From the NCBI GenBank assembly GCA_049999765.1, contig JBNGIQ010009390.1, positions 30,406-94,405 of the forward strand: a stretch of DNA of 64,000 nucleotides, given 5' to 3'. The DNA comes from Phaeoceros laevis (lineage: Eukaryota; Anthocerotophyta; Anthocerotopsida; Notothyladales). Position 1 is the stretch's first letter. Each line of letters opens with the position of its first letter. This document shows positions 21,561-32,762 of this stretch, piece after piece. The notes below the pieces were generated by a model. It did no database searches and was not told where the DNA came from. It was given only the letters and a program-made list of their open reading frames with translations. The position numbers were made by a program, and so were the translations under genes.

Positions 21561-23759
21561 CATGCTTTAGATGTTCTGGCACCATAGGCCGGAGACCAAA
21601 GCGTCCAGAGTTTCTTTCCACAATCCTGTTGGAAAAACAGCCTCAGGTGGTTTGCATTCTCGAGCAGGAAGAGCACCCTTTCAACATTACTGGGGAGCAG
21701 CGGGGATGAAGTTGAGCAGGACGCAGAAGAGGGACAAGAGCACCAAGGCGGCAAACAGCATGACTTCACCGTTGCCCCATAGCCCTAAAACAGTGTCTGT
21801 CCCTTCACCCATTTGATACTTGCCACCCCGGACAGATCCGCCCCACTGCAACGGCGAGGTGCACTAGAGGCATCAGATGCCAAGCTCTGCACACCTCGTG
21901 AGGAATGCAGTCAGTGTTGTACAAGCGGGGCGAGGAAATCGCACCTGTGTTAGACGAGGACCATTGCTGCTGTTTGCATCAGAGGACGGCCTGGAGGAGG
22001 ATGCACCAGAGTCTGCCCCCCAGTCCTTAGAGGACTTGCCGCCAGTAGCATCTGTGACGAGGAGAGCACAATGTTCCTTCAGCACCGAGTTCTTCTCAGA
22101 CTCCAAGACTCATTCCACCATGCGAAGAAGCCTCACCAGGTTCCCCTGAGCTGTTCCCGCTAGTGGGCTCGGAGGCCTCACAACGGAGGGTGCGCCTGGA
22201 GCGAGGATGCCGCAGCCGGGAGGATTCCCGGCTGTTGAATCCCAAATGAGCTCTAGACGCATGCAAGCAGTACGCTCTCTCTGCAAACCATCACGGTCGT
22301 GACTTCTCCCCGTCATCGAAGGTTGGAACCGCAGGACAGAGGTGCTGAAATTGCCGCAAGGTAAGTTATACCTGGTGCGAGGCCCAACTTGGCGTACCCT
22401 AGCATTGAATGTGGAATAGCGAGCTCCAGCTGTGCCATGAATCTGTCTTCTGGGACTCCCCGCCAGCTGCTGTGGTGTTTGAGCTAACCAGACGTGCCCG
22501 GCTCCTGGTAAAGGGCCTGTCGGAAAAGTTCTGGCTTTTGGCCCAGGGTGTGAGGATAGAAGCCGCTTTCCAGGGAGGATGGTTTTGTACAGCTCCAGGG
22601 AGCGATGGACTATCCGCCACCTCTTGGGGCGTACTGGGGGCACAATTGGTTGGCCTGCACTCTGTGCCCCACACAAAGATCACACTGCTCCCGCCACGTT
22701 GGTCACTTGTGCAACTTGTGTTCTCCTGCTTCCAATAGCAGCCAAGCAGTTGCCCACGTGGCAGGACCATTTCAAGATCGGCGATGGTGGGGGACGAGGC
22801 GTCCCTGGGGCAGGCACCGGCGGTCACCTGTCTTCAGCTCCGCACCTCTAGTGCAAAAGCATCTGTTTCGCTCTGCATAGGAGAATTGCTGGACCTGCGC
22901 CACCGACAGCGGGGCAGCAGGCCTCCACTTGCCTGCGTGGATTCTCTTTCTATGCGGCTGATGATCCTTTCATGTACTAACCCAACCGACGTTGCAACGT
23001 CACTGTCCTTCTAAGGGCTTACCACCTAGAGACACTTCTCTTGTCTAGAAGAATCCATCGATCTTCTCACCTTCCAGGCGGAGGCTCTAAATTCTTCCCA
23101 GGGTAGGCTAGACTAGGGTGGGGACGCTGCTTGGAAAGAGCCGCGTCTCCTACCATGGCTAAGTGTTGAATGCTCATGTGGTGAGCAACAGGCCCTCCAC
23201 CTTCAGGGATAAAGCAGCAATAAACAGGCGAAGAATGGCTGCGCCATGTGTTGTTCCCGGAAGAAGCGAGTCTCGCCTGTCTTGTTTGATTTCCAGTCAG
23301 CTAATTCGGAAGGTGTGCGGAAGCCGGGGAAATTGGGCGGGGCATGCCCCCGGAGCCTTCTGGCCGAGCTGTAGGGAGGCTAGCTTCTCACACAAGCCGC
23401 TAGGTGGCGCCAGCTAAGCGTGTTGTGTGTGGGGCATCAACCTGGAGCTGAGAGTGCCTGGAGGATAGTGCATTTGGTGCTTGCTTAGTTGCTGCTCCCT
23501 CGAGGCAATACTGGCTGTCCAGAGTAGAATTCCTGGGCACTCAAGATTTGCATAGTAGATGACGATGTTTGATAGCTGATGGGAAGCTGGTAAGCAGGTG
23601 CCAATTCGCTTAGCGAGTGGGGTGATGCAATCTATGCGCGCCGTGTTCAGCGGATTGGGTCGTACAGGGAACAGGGTTTTTGCAGGCAGAGGAGAGGGCA
23701 GTAAGATGTAGCGGGTGCTGGGAATCTACGTTTGTGGCTGGCACCATGATAAGGCAAAG
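21561..23759. other. Long non-annotated stretch upstream of the receptor kinase
   Basis: GC-richer sequence with several overlapping open frames of 80-190 codons on both strands (for example minus 22676-22110 and minus 22827-22399). None shows a domain, a signal peptide or a family resemblance, and the overlapping frames argue against any one being real. The promoter and 5' UTR of the receptor kinase should lie in the last few hundred bases. Confidence 0.4.
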
Positions 23760-25807
23760 ATGTTCGCCTTGACAATGCGCTTTGGGAGAAGTTGTGGAGT
23801 GATTTGCTTATTCGTGCTTATCGGAGTCCTTGCCCACACGCATGGGGCTTCAGGGAGGCAGATCTTGCAGGTGGATGCTCCCAGTGAAGCCCCCACGGTC
23901 TGTCCTTTGAATGTGACTGCCTTTTTCGCTTTCCCCTGGATTCTGCAGCAGCTCAAGAGCTCTGGCCAACAATCCAAGTGCGGTGGAGTTTTGGGTGGGG
24001 TGAACGTTATCCTGGCATTGCATGTGCGTACAAGCGGAACCATATATGTGACTGAAGATGAAGGATATTCTTGCATAAATGCCATCCAGGTCAGTCCCCG
24101 CTTCCTCTGCTCTTGTTGAAGAAGGAAGAGTTCCTTCTTGCTCGTTGGTTTTGTTAGAAAGGAACAGAACCCTTGGAGACTGATACTTCTGTTGTGGTGG
24201 TGCAGTCTGCAGTGGAATCGAGAAGAGTGGCTGGTAGCTTGGTTGAGCAGTGTGGCATCAGCGCCGGAGTTCTGTCCGACCCCTCCAGCCATTGTGAGGG
24301 AAATGTGTCAAGGGCGGAATTGGAGTTGATGTTCAGTCCCGGAGAGCTCGAGAATTTCAACAAATCGTGCAGCGGGCGTCTCTCATCCGGCTCGCCGTGC
24401 ACCTTGTGCACAGCCAGTGTGGTGAACGTGTTCACGAGGTTCCAGGGAAACTCCAGCAACGGGTCCGACTGCTTCAATGCCATCAACGTCTGGGCAGCGG
24501 GCGCTGTGAACGAGTTCGGTCCCTTGGACCCGGACACTGCCCAATGCCTCTTCAACATCGGCACTTCCAGTTCAGGCAACGAGCGGCCTCGGACTCTGGG
24601 CATCGTTGCCGGAGCAGGGGGGGCGCTGGTTCTGAGTCTGCTCGTCTGTGGATTCATCTGGTACAGGTGGAGGCGGGCGCAGGTGAGGAGGAAGCGAGCC
24701 GACAAGCAGCATGCCACCGACCTGGAGCACACCTCCAGGCAGGGCAACAGCAGCATGGTTTGGTACAGGATGGAGGAGATCAAGGCGGCCACCAGGAACT
24801 TCCACAGGGACAACATTATAGGCAGCGGCGCCTACGGCAACGTGTTCAAGGGCCAGCTGAGTGACGGGTCCTGGGTTGCGCTAAAGAGGTTCAAGAACTG
24901 CTCTCCGGCCGGGGACGCAGAGTTCTTCCACGAGGTGGATGTTGTGTCCAGTGTGCGGCACCGGCACCTGGTGGGGCTGAAGGGCTGTGCCGTCTTCAGT
25001 GGGACACACGGAGGCCATCAGAGGATCATCGTGTTAGAGTTTGTGCCCAATGGGACTCTGCAGGACCACCTGTTCGGGAAGAAGTATCCGCCTCTGGACT
25101 GGCCCACGAGGCGGAAAATTGCCATCGGGACAGCGAGGGGACTGGACTACCTCCACAACTGCGTCAAGCCTGCCATTCTCCACCGGGATGTGAAGCCGTC
25201 CAACATCCTTCTGGACGAGGACATGAATGCTAGGGTGGCGGATTTCGGGCTGGCCAAGTTCACACCGGAAGGGATGACGCACCTGACCACCCGGGCCGGA
25301 GGCACTGTGGGCTACATCGCTCCCGAGTACGCTCTCTTCGGGCAGCTCACAGAAAAGAGCGATGTCTACAGCTTCGGCATCGTGCTGTTGGAGCTGCTTA
25401 CAGGAACCAAGGCCTTGACTCGGGGCAATTCAGGGAACGACTCGCCTGTTCTCATCAACGACAGGGCATGGGACACGGTGAAGAGTGGCAGAATTGCGGA
25501 GCTGCTGGACCCAAAGATGGGGGACACCCCCCACGAGGGCCCGTGCAGGTTTCTCCTCATCGCCATCCTGTGTGCGCACACTCAGGTGAACTTCAGGCCT
25601 TCCATGAACGAAGCCTTGAAGCTGCTGGAAAATGATCATCTCCCGCTCCCTGTTATTCCCGACCGACCTATACCTCTTACCTCCAGCGTAGACGACATCG
25701 AGAGATCTGTGGGTGGATCGACCAACTTGTCCAGCAAAAGTGGCTTCCAGTCCTACAGCTCTGATTCACTGAGCCCGTCAGGAAGCGGGTTTTCCAGCAG
25801 ACAGTAG
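23760..25807 (+). CDS. Receptor-like kinase with SPARK-type ectodomain (RKF3-like)
   Basis: Two exons, 23760-24089 and 24206-25807, give 643 aa. A signal peptide (CGVICLFVLIGVLAHTHG) precedes a cysteine-rich ectodomain beginning CPLNVTAFFAF and including SPCTLCTASVVNVF, the pattern of the SPARK domain in plant kinases related to RKF3 and At1g11050. A membrane span (LGIVAGAGGALVLSLLVCGF) and basic stop-transfer residues follow. The kinase is complete: GSGAYGNVFKG loop, VALKRF lysine, HRDVKPSNILLD catalytic loop (an RD kinase), ADFGLAKF, and IAPEYALFGQLTEKSDVYSF. It should be an active Ser/Thr kinase sensing an extracellular ligand at the plasma membrane; the ligand is unknown. An earlier ATG is not available in frame. 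A second ATG at 23775 gives a tighter signal peptide. Confidence 0.9.
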
Positions 25808-26462
25808 CAAGCAGCAGATTCATTAATCAGTCTCGAAGGCTGTGTAACAGTATAGATAGCATTCTGTCCCTGCGGCCCTGCCTGAAGGGTGTTAGCATAT
25901 CCCTGCACTTCACGATGCTATAATGTATCTCCATCCAATTTGTTTTCAGTCATATTTCTGCTGCAGAGATGTTGCCAGTAGGGCCTCAAGGCTGCACCGC
26001 CATTTGTAACAAAACCAACCTAGTGCAATTGCTCCATTTTTCCTTCGTACAATGAGTGCCACCTGCAACGTTCGAAGTTTCCCAGATTCTCTTCTTCCCC
26101 ATCTTTTCTAGATGCTGCTGCTCCTCCTTCTCCCTCTGCTTGCAGTTTAGTGCCTACCTTGTGATCCTCCACGTTTCCAACTTGCTAACAGTCCACTGAG
26201 AAGCTATATTTAACTCTACCAAGTTCCTCTTAGATCCAGTGCCCTCAGAGGTTAGACGTGAGGGCAGCGCCTACAGGCGGCTACGGAATGGAAGGATGAA
26301 ACGAGTGAGATCTGTCAGCGCATGGAATGAGAAAGACCAGTCTGTTGCATACTACTTCGAAGAGTCTAAGACCATGCTTTTGTAGTGCTGTAGTGTGGAC
26401 TGACGCAATACTGTGGCCTCATGAGCTCAAGATACTTTACTACTCCTTCAAAACATGGCCGC
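25808..26462. other. Convergent 3' flanks of the receptor kinase and STR11; no gene seen
   Basis: The stop codons of the two genes face each other across this interval. No coding signal. Confidence 0.45.
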
Positions 26463-28134
26463 TCAGTGGTTGAACTGTTGCATAATTCGGGGAAGAGATT
26501 GAGCTCCGATGAAGATTGCATCAGCAGCTAGCACCACAAATGCCTGCAACGCCAGAGGTACCCAGCAAGCACATCAAGGCAAACTTAGTAAAAAGGCTAT
26601 GGAGCTCGTGTACACAGGACTGCATCAAAGAGCAGGGAGGGGCAGGAAGAAAATAGTACCAGGCGGCCAAACAGCATTGCCCTGTATCCCCATCCCTCCT
26701 TGGCCGCTTGTGCACGTTGCTGATCTGTCCACCTGCAGGCAGCAGTAGTTAATGAAGACGTTAAAAAGAGCATACTTGTAGCCTGGCCAGCAATTCATGA
26801 AAGAAGCACATGAATGCTTGAAGCTCTGTATGAGCATACCCCAGAAACTCGGACACACCACCAATACCGGCGAACTTGAATTGCTGAGGGCCCTCCCTCT
26901 CCAAATCCTGCAAGAAGGACAAATGAGCATTCTTTCGGCCATGCTGCAATCCAGGAAAAGAGCCTGCCAGGCAAGAGTTACAGAAATCTGCCACCCTTCT
27001 CAACCTACCCCATCCTCTACAGTTTCAAGGCCACCACTAATCCAATATAAGTTTCTGTACCCAACTTTGTACATTTGTTCACATGCAGCTAGCGACCTGT
27101 AAGACAATAGGGACACGAGTCAGGTGGGCTCTCGAAAACAGCTCAGGCACGACCGTGCTTTTGTCTAATTCTCGAGCCGTTGAGCTCTACGAGGCAGCCA
27201 GTGGGTAACCTTAGACCGCGCTGGCAAGTTACAATGACGTTGGCACTTTTGGGGATGGTTGCCACCACATCAGGCATAAATCGTCTGCGCAGCAAAGTGG
27301 TCAGTTAGTCAGCAACACAGCCAGTAGTTGCTGGTTGTGAAGGAAAAAAGGAACCTAAGGTCTGGGACGCGAGACTCACTCATTGTACTTCGTCACAGGG
27401 TCACCAGTCCACCATCCACCTGTGCCATCCCGAACATCTCCAAGCTTAGAAAACAGTTGAATCCTTGCAAACATCTGCATGGCTGTTGCACCGAGAATAT
27501 GAGGAAAGGAAGTCCATCTCAAAACTCACCCATTGTATAGCTGGTAAACTTCTTCAGTAGGCTTCCGGGATCGAAATGCTTGTCAACCACGTACATGGGA
27601 ATCCAAGTGGAGTTTTTTACCGCTGCCTGAAAGAAACATTGCCGGCCCTCAGTCCCTACTACGTACATCGTGCAACAACAAGCCACATCACACACTGCAA
27701 TTATCTAACGTAACCTTATTGCGCTCATACTCCGGCCGGACATCGAGCACTGTGTAATTGGACAGCTGAACTGCATATCCGGCTTCTTTAGGCGACATTG
27801 ACTTCACTCTTCCTTCTTGCACCTGCGCAATGAGACACAACGTTGAGAGGGGAACCATCCTCCAGCTAGCAGGGGTGAATGGGAGCTGGCTAAAGCAAAC
27901 CACCTGCCTCTCCCATCGCTTTTCCGCTGCTCTCATCTCCTTGAACTGCTCCGCCAAGTCGGATGCTCGTATTCTCAGGGAGCGTGAAGGAACGCGCTCC
28001 GGACAGGGCTGCAGGCCTTGGAGTTGAGCACCTCCTGCGCACTGCCTGACGCTGCCAAGCTCCCTGGCCTTGACGAGTGTCTTCCCCCCAACGGAGACCG
28101 ACAGCCCGGGGGTGGCGGCGCTGAGCGTCATCAT
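26463..28134 (-). CDS. STR11: Chloroplast rhodanese-like protein STR11
   Basis: Nine exons on the minus strand: 28134-27904, 27822-27715, 27626-27530, 27419-27380, 27284-27210, 27096-27009, 26907-26840, 26732-26660 and 26543-26463. All phases agree and give 286 aa (Arabidopsis STR11, At4g24750, is about 292). The N-terminus is Ser/Ala/Arg-rich, as in a chloroplast transit peptide. The rhodanese domain reads YTVLDVRPEYERNK, STWIPMYVVDKHFD, GGWWTGDPV, NVIVTCQRGLRSLAACEQMY and NLYWISGGLE. The conserved C-terminal region reads FAGIGGVSEFLGWTDQQRAQ and FVVLAADAIFIGAQ, the last part a probable membrane anchor. The Cys in VTCQRG is in the active-site position. The biochemical role of STR11 is not well known. 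Exons 1, 4 and 5 have partial copies just upstream (28576-29052). Confidence 0.93.
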
Positions 28135-28575
28135 GGCTTACTAGGACGTTGCAAGCCCCTGTTCAGCACCCCTGAACGAGCTGATTTTGATGGCTACACC
28201 TTCCCTTCTCAAAGCCCTTGGCCACATTCCAACTGAGCACAAGCAAGCGTAGCTTTCAGGACCTCGCATTGACGACATGGGCAAGACATTCAAGGGACGG
28301 TGGTCTTATCAAAGGTGTACCAACGCAGAAAGTTCCTCACCAGCATTTGCTGTGACGACTTGATCCGGTCCGGATAGACCACAATCCGCTGCGGCTACTT
28401 GCAACCTGCTGCACTGGGACTATGTGCGTCGGAGCCCGAGACCACGTATTTTGCCATTTTCCTGGACTAGTTTGCCGAACAATGGAGTTCGGAAAATAAT
28501 TAATACACCTGGCAAGTGGGGCCCATCTCTGGCCATGCCCTTTGGCATCTGGCTTAAAGTTAGTTGTAACCTACC
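28135..28575. other. Upstream region of STR11; no gene seen
   Basis: Holds the STR11 promoter/5' UTR. The first part (28135-28180) is also included in the inverted duplicate at 28894-29052. No clear TATA. Confidence 0.4.
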
Positions 28576-28864
28576 AACCTTAGACCGCGCTGGCAAGTTA
28601 CAATGACGTTGGCACTTTTGGGGATGGTTGCCACCACATCAGGCATAAATCGTTTGCGCAGCAAAGTGGTCAGTTATAGTCAGCAACACAGCCAGTAGTT
28701 GATGGTTGTGAAGGAAAAAAGGAACCTAAAACGTCTGAGATCTGCGCAGCAAAGTGGTCAGTTAGTCAGCAACACAGAGTAGTTGCTGGTTGTGAAGGAA
28801 AAAAGGAACCCAAGGTCTGAGACGCGAGACTCACTCATTGTACTTCGTCACAGGGTCACCAGTC
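28576..28864 (-). pseudogene. Direct partial copy of STR11 (exon 5, intron, part of exon 4)
   Basis: This matches 27208-27415 almost base for base, in the same orientation, including exon 5 (VVATIPKSANVIVTCQ reading) and the exon 4 codons for GDPVTKYN. Inside it the intron part is duplicated once more in tandem (…gtggtcagtta…gaaggaaaaaaggaacc twice). It stops inside exon 4. It lacks everything else and cannot encode a rhodanese. Confidence 0.9.
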
Positions 28865-28893
28865 ACCTTAGGTTCCTTTTTTCCTTCACAACC
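28865..28893. repeat. Short inverted copy joining the two STR11 duplicates
   Basis: The sequence ggttccttttttccttcaca plus flanks is the reverse complement of the STR11 intron word found three times just upstream. It marks the turning point from the direct to the inverted copy. Confidence 0.85.
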
Positions 28894-29052
28894 AGCTCTT
28901 TCAGGGGTGCTGAACAGGGGCTTGCAACGTCCTAGTAAGCCATGACGACACTCAGCACCGCCACCCCCGGGCTGTCGGTCTCCGTTGGGGGGAAGACACT
29001 CGTCAAGGCCAGGGAGCTCGGCAGCGTCAGGCAGTGCGCAGGAGGTGCTCAA
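28894..29052 (+). pseudogene. Inverted copy of the STR11 5' UTR and exon 1 start (transit peptide)
   Basis: About 158 bases reverse-complementary to 28023-28180 with only a few changes. On the plus strand it retains the ATG (28943) and an open frame beginning MTTLSTATPGLSVSVGGKTL, versus MMTLSAATPGLSVSVGGKTL in STR11, continuing through CAGGAQ before diverging. It points toward the PDF-PPR gene that starts about 150-260 bases downstream. It may be a dead copy, or a recruited 5' exon carrying a plastid targeting peptide. It also makes an inverted repeat with the STR11 first exon. Confidence 0.88.
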
Positions 29053-29204
29053 ATCATCCAAGTTTTGAATTGAGCAGGTCAATGTCCGCTGACACGGATG
29101 GTTGATTGAAGGACTTTGAGGGGATGCTGCCAGACCCCAACAAAATCGTGGCCTTCTTCTGGCTTGATGTCTTCACGATGTGTTGCACTCTTTTCAGCTA
29201 ATCC

Positions 29205-31895
29205 ATGGCGGAATTGGGATTCTGTTTCTGCTTCACGGGTTCTCCTATCTGGAAGTGGTCTTCCAAACCAGTTCTTTCGCATGCCACTGGAAGAAGGATG
29301 ACCAGGTCCTTTGATCCGCATCTTGGTGGCAATTGTGAAGAGGGAGAGAAGTGGCTTTGGCAGGATTTGTTGTTATACCCTTCAGATTGGTGGGACAACA
29401 CACTGGACAAGGCACGACCTTCTGTTCCGAAAATCAACGATTTCAAATGCCTCTATAACCATTTTTGTTACGTGGGCTAGAATATGACTTACTCAAATGT
29501 CACTTGGCTTGCAGTGGAATCCCACACACCCTGACTTCAGGCACAAGGTAACCAGAGAGTCTCTCTGGCTGAGTAATCACCATAAGCTTATGGGGGTTAA
29601 CTCCTCCCTAATGTCAGACTTGGAGGGTGCCAATCACGGGGCAGAAATATCTACTGCCGGTAACCTGGAAAGCCTCTGCGACAAGGGACAGCTAGATGGG
29701 GCGTTCGATGTCATGGTGAGCCTACACCAGCAAGGCATTGTTCCGTCGTTGAATATGTACAGCTCTCTCTTGAAAGCATGTGCCAAAAAAAGGTCTTTAA
29801 CTCATGCCAAAGACTACATAGTCATATAGCTAGGCATGGGCTAGATTGCACCAGGTTCCTTGGCGAAAACATGGTTTGCACGTTGGTTAAGTGTGGTGAC
29901 CTTGACCATGCGCTGAGCATATTTCACGGGTTGCCATACAGGACCGTCTTTTCATGGACAGCACTGGTGGGTGGTTTCACAAGGGCAGAACAGGGCCAGG
30001 AGGCGTTAAGACTGTACATCTGTATGCTGGAGGAAGGGGTGGAGCCAGACAGATACACCTTTGTCAGCCTTATCACAGCTTGTGGTAGCATATCCGACCT
30101 AGGGGTGGGCAAGCGCATTCACGCTGAAGCTTTAAGATACAGGTTCGAATCTGACATGTTCGTTTGTACCTCTCTGGTTGACATGTATGCAAAGTGTGGG
30201 AGCATTTTGGATGCACAGAACGCGTTTGATGCACTGCCCCAGCGTGATGTCGTGTCTTGGAATGCCATGCTTGCAGCATATGCCCAGCAGGGTGAAGCTG
30301 CGGAGGCCTTGCAGCTGTATGAAAAGATGTGGGAGGAAGGAGCGATTCCAAATGATCGAACCTTTGTCAGTTCCCTGCAAGCATGTTCGGTGCTTGCAGA
30401 GACTGAAGAGGATGTTGTTCTGGATGAGCATCTCACCAAAGTAAAGTCGCTGACGAAGGGGAAGGAAATACATGCTCACACTCAGAGGAAGGGTTACAGT
30501 GCAGAGGTATTCATTGGTAACGTTCTCATCAGCATGTATGGGAAGTGTGGGAGCATTGTCGATGCGATCAATGTGTTTGATGGAATGGTGTATCAGGATG
30601 CGGTGTCATGGACAGCCCTTCTGTCATCGTATCTCCTGCGGGGTCAAGGAGCAACGGCTTTGCAGCTGTACGCACAAATGCTGGAGGAAGGTGTCAGTGC
30701 TGACGCTTTGACAATTGTTGCTGCCCTGCAAGCATGTAGCTCCCTTGCAGAGAAGGAAGCAGAGGGGCTTGTGGAGGGGCTACCAATAAAAACCAAGGCT
30801 CTAGAGATCGGTAAGTCACTACATGCTGATGCTGTGAGCAGGGGCTATGAGTCAGATACAGGTGTTCTTAATACCCTTGTGAGCGTGTATGGGAAGTGTG
30901 GGTGCATTTTGGACGCACAGAAGGTGTTTGATGAACTGCTCCACCGAACTGTAGTTTCATGGAATGCAATACTCTCAGCGTATGTTGAACAAGACCAAGG
31001 GGAGAAGGCTTTGGACCTCTACAGGCAAATGAACGAGGACGACGTGAGTCCAAGCGAAATCACCCTTATGTACGTTTTGCAGGCATGCAGCAGCACAGGA
31101 AGCTTGAAAGTCTGCCAGCAAATTCACCAGAATGTTGTCTCCACTGGAAATGAGCTGAGTCCGTCTTTGGCAACTACTCTCATCCATGTATATGGAAGAT
31201 GTGCAAGCATGGTGGATGCCCAGAATGTGTTTGATGTAATTCCTCAACCCACTGTTGTGTCATGGAACGCACTCATTGCAGGGTATGCTCGGCAAGGGAG
31301 CACCGCGGCCAGTCTTCTGTGTTATAAGAAGATGTGTTCCTTGAATGTCAGTCCTAACAACGTTACGTTTCTTGCCCTTCTCTCCATATGCAGTCATGCT
31401 GGCCTTGTGGACGAAGGTGTTGAGTACTTCGAGTCAATGAGCAGAGATCACGGAATAACTCCAGATACTGAGCATTTTGTGTGTATGGTGGACCTCTTTG
31501 GGCGGGCTGGATGCTTTACAAGGATTGAAGAGTTGCTGTCAAAGATGGTGGTGCAGCCTAATCTAGTCATGTGGTTGTGTTTCTTGGGTGCCTGCCGGAA
31601 GCATTGCAGAGTAATTCTGGGAAGACAGGTGTTCGATTGTGTGGTGCTTCTACAACCAACGCATGCTGCTGCATACGATTTAATGTTGAACATCTATGCT
31701 GATGCTGGTCTTTGGGACTGTGCAAGTGAGGTGAATGAGTTGAGAGAAAGGGCAGGTGCATGGAAGAAGCCTAGCCAAAGCTGGATTCAGCATAACCAGG
31801 ATGTTCATACTTTCCACGTGGGCGACTCTGAGCACTTGGAGGAGGAACCAGTTTATGAGCTGATAAGAAAGGTGAGCACTGTGCTCGAGGGGTGA
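29205..31895 (+). CDS. PPR protein (PLS class, E-type end) with N-terminal OSB-like PDF motif; one frameshift
   Basis: The ATG at 29205 follows a good acceptor (ttgcactcttttcag) and an in-frame stop. The first exon carries WLWQDLLLYPSDWWDNTLDK, ending at 29411. An intron with a GC donor (29412-29514) then joins to WNPTHPDFRHKVTRESLWLS. Together these reproduce the PDF motif of plant organellar ssDNA-binding proteins (WWDN…NP..PDF(K/R)HK…LWL). A long PPR array follows: CTLVKCGDLDHALSIF, SLVDMYAKCGSILDAQNAF, RDVVSWNAMLAAYAQQGEA, ISMYGKCGSIVDAINVF, RTVVSWNAILSAYVEQDQ. The end is E-type (KKPSQSWIQ … VHTFHVGDSEH) without a DYW deaminase. Near 29812 the frame shifts: LTHAK is followed by an out-of-frame LHSHIARHG, explained by one missing A in an A-run. 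All else is open for 690 codons, so this is either a very recent lesion or a sequence error. Expected to bind organellar RNA. Confidence 0.82.
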
Positions 31896-32762
31896 CTTCT
31901 TTCACCCACATGATTTGCGGCAAGATTTTGTTGTTCACAGATAGGATTTGGGCTGGCCCCATGAATCAGCATACAGTGTTAAGACTCTCCACACCTTAAT
32001 TCGGATAGTCTGATTCGTGCTGTCCAGGGTGGACACCTTGGCATGCTTCAGAATGGAACTCGGTTGCTCGGAACCATCCTTACTAGTCTCCTACAAAGCT
32101 TTTTCAGCACAACGGGCGCGAGGTGCTGGATCCATCCATTCAGGAAGGGCCACGATAAACAGGGAGGGCCAGCTCAAATTCAGGCTTTTCCAAGTCATGC
32201 GAGTGACTTGAAATACTGTAGAGTACAAAATAAAATACAGCTAGGCAGCAAGAATTCCTCGGTTTCTGTGAAATGGGCGCCAACATTTGCCCGCTTCAGT
32301 TCTTCAGTTTGGAAGGTTGGATGTGAGAGAAGCATACGTTCAACGTACGACAAGTTCCAGACGCCCTAAGCGCCACAGGCAGAATGACAGCTCACCTGCA
32401 CTCCAGATGTGTCCTTCCCAAGGTATTTCGAAATATGTGCTGGGCAGCTAGAAGGCCGCCGGCTCAACATTCCCGGTTTTAGTGCAAATGGGCGTGGACG
32501 ATCGCCGATTAGGGCGCGCTGTCGCGGGCCGTGCATTTGTACGTGGGATTGGGCAGCTACACCGGGAAGCAGGGCTTGCGCGGGCCCGGCTAGCCCTGGG
32601 AGCTGATTACGTTCAAGCAGCGGCGGGAATTGGGCTGAGCTGAGGGTTGAAAACGGCAGCCCGCATTCTTTTTTCAAAACCTGTTGCGCAGCAGGGTTGG
32701 AATTGTTCAACAGGAGTGTTCGACTCCCTCTTCTGGAAGGGAGTGTGTGATGCCTTGGCTCA
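31896..32762. other. Intergenic between the PPR gene and the RING/SIM gene; no gene seen
   Basis: No recognisable coding sequence. The end of the interval should contain the promoter and 5' UTR of the gene starting at 32763. The long antisense frame from 33202 down to 32366 is a shadow of that gene's first exon. Confidence 0.4.

Noticed and set aside
22110-22827. Two overlapping minus-strand frames of 140-190 codons upstream of the receptor kinase
   Set aside because: They overlap each other in different frames, have no recognisable motif and no consistent splice structure. I cannot choose either as a gene.
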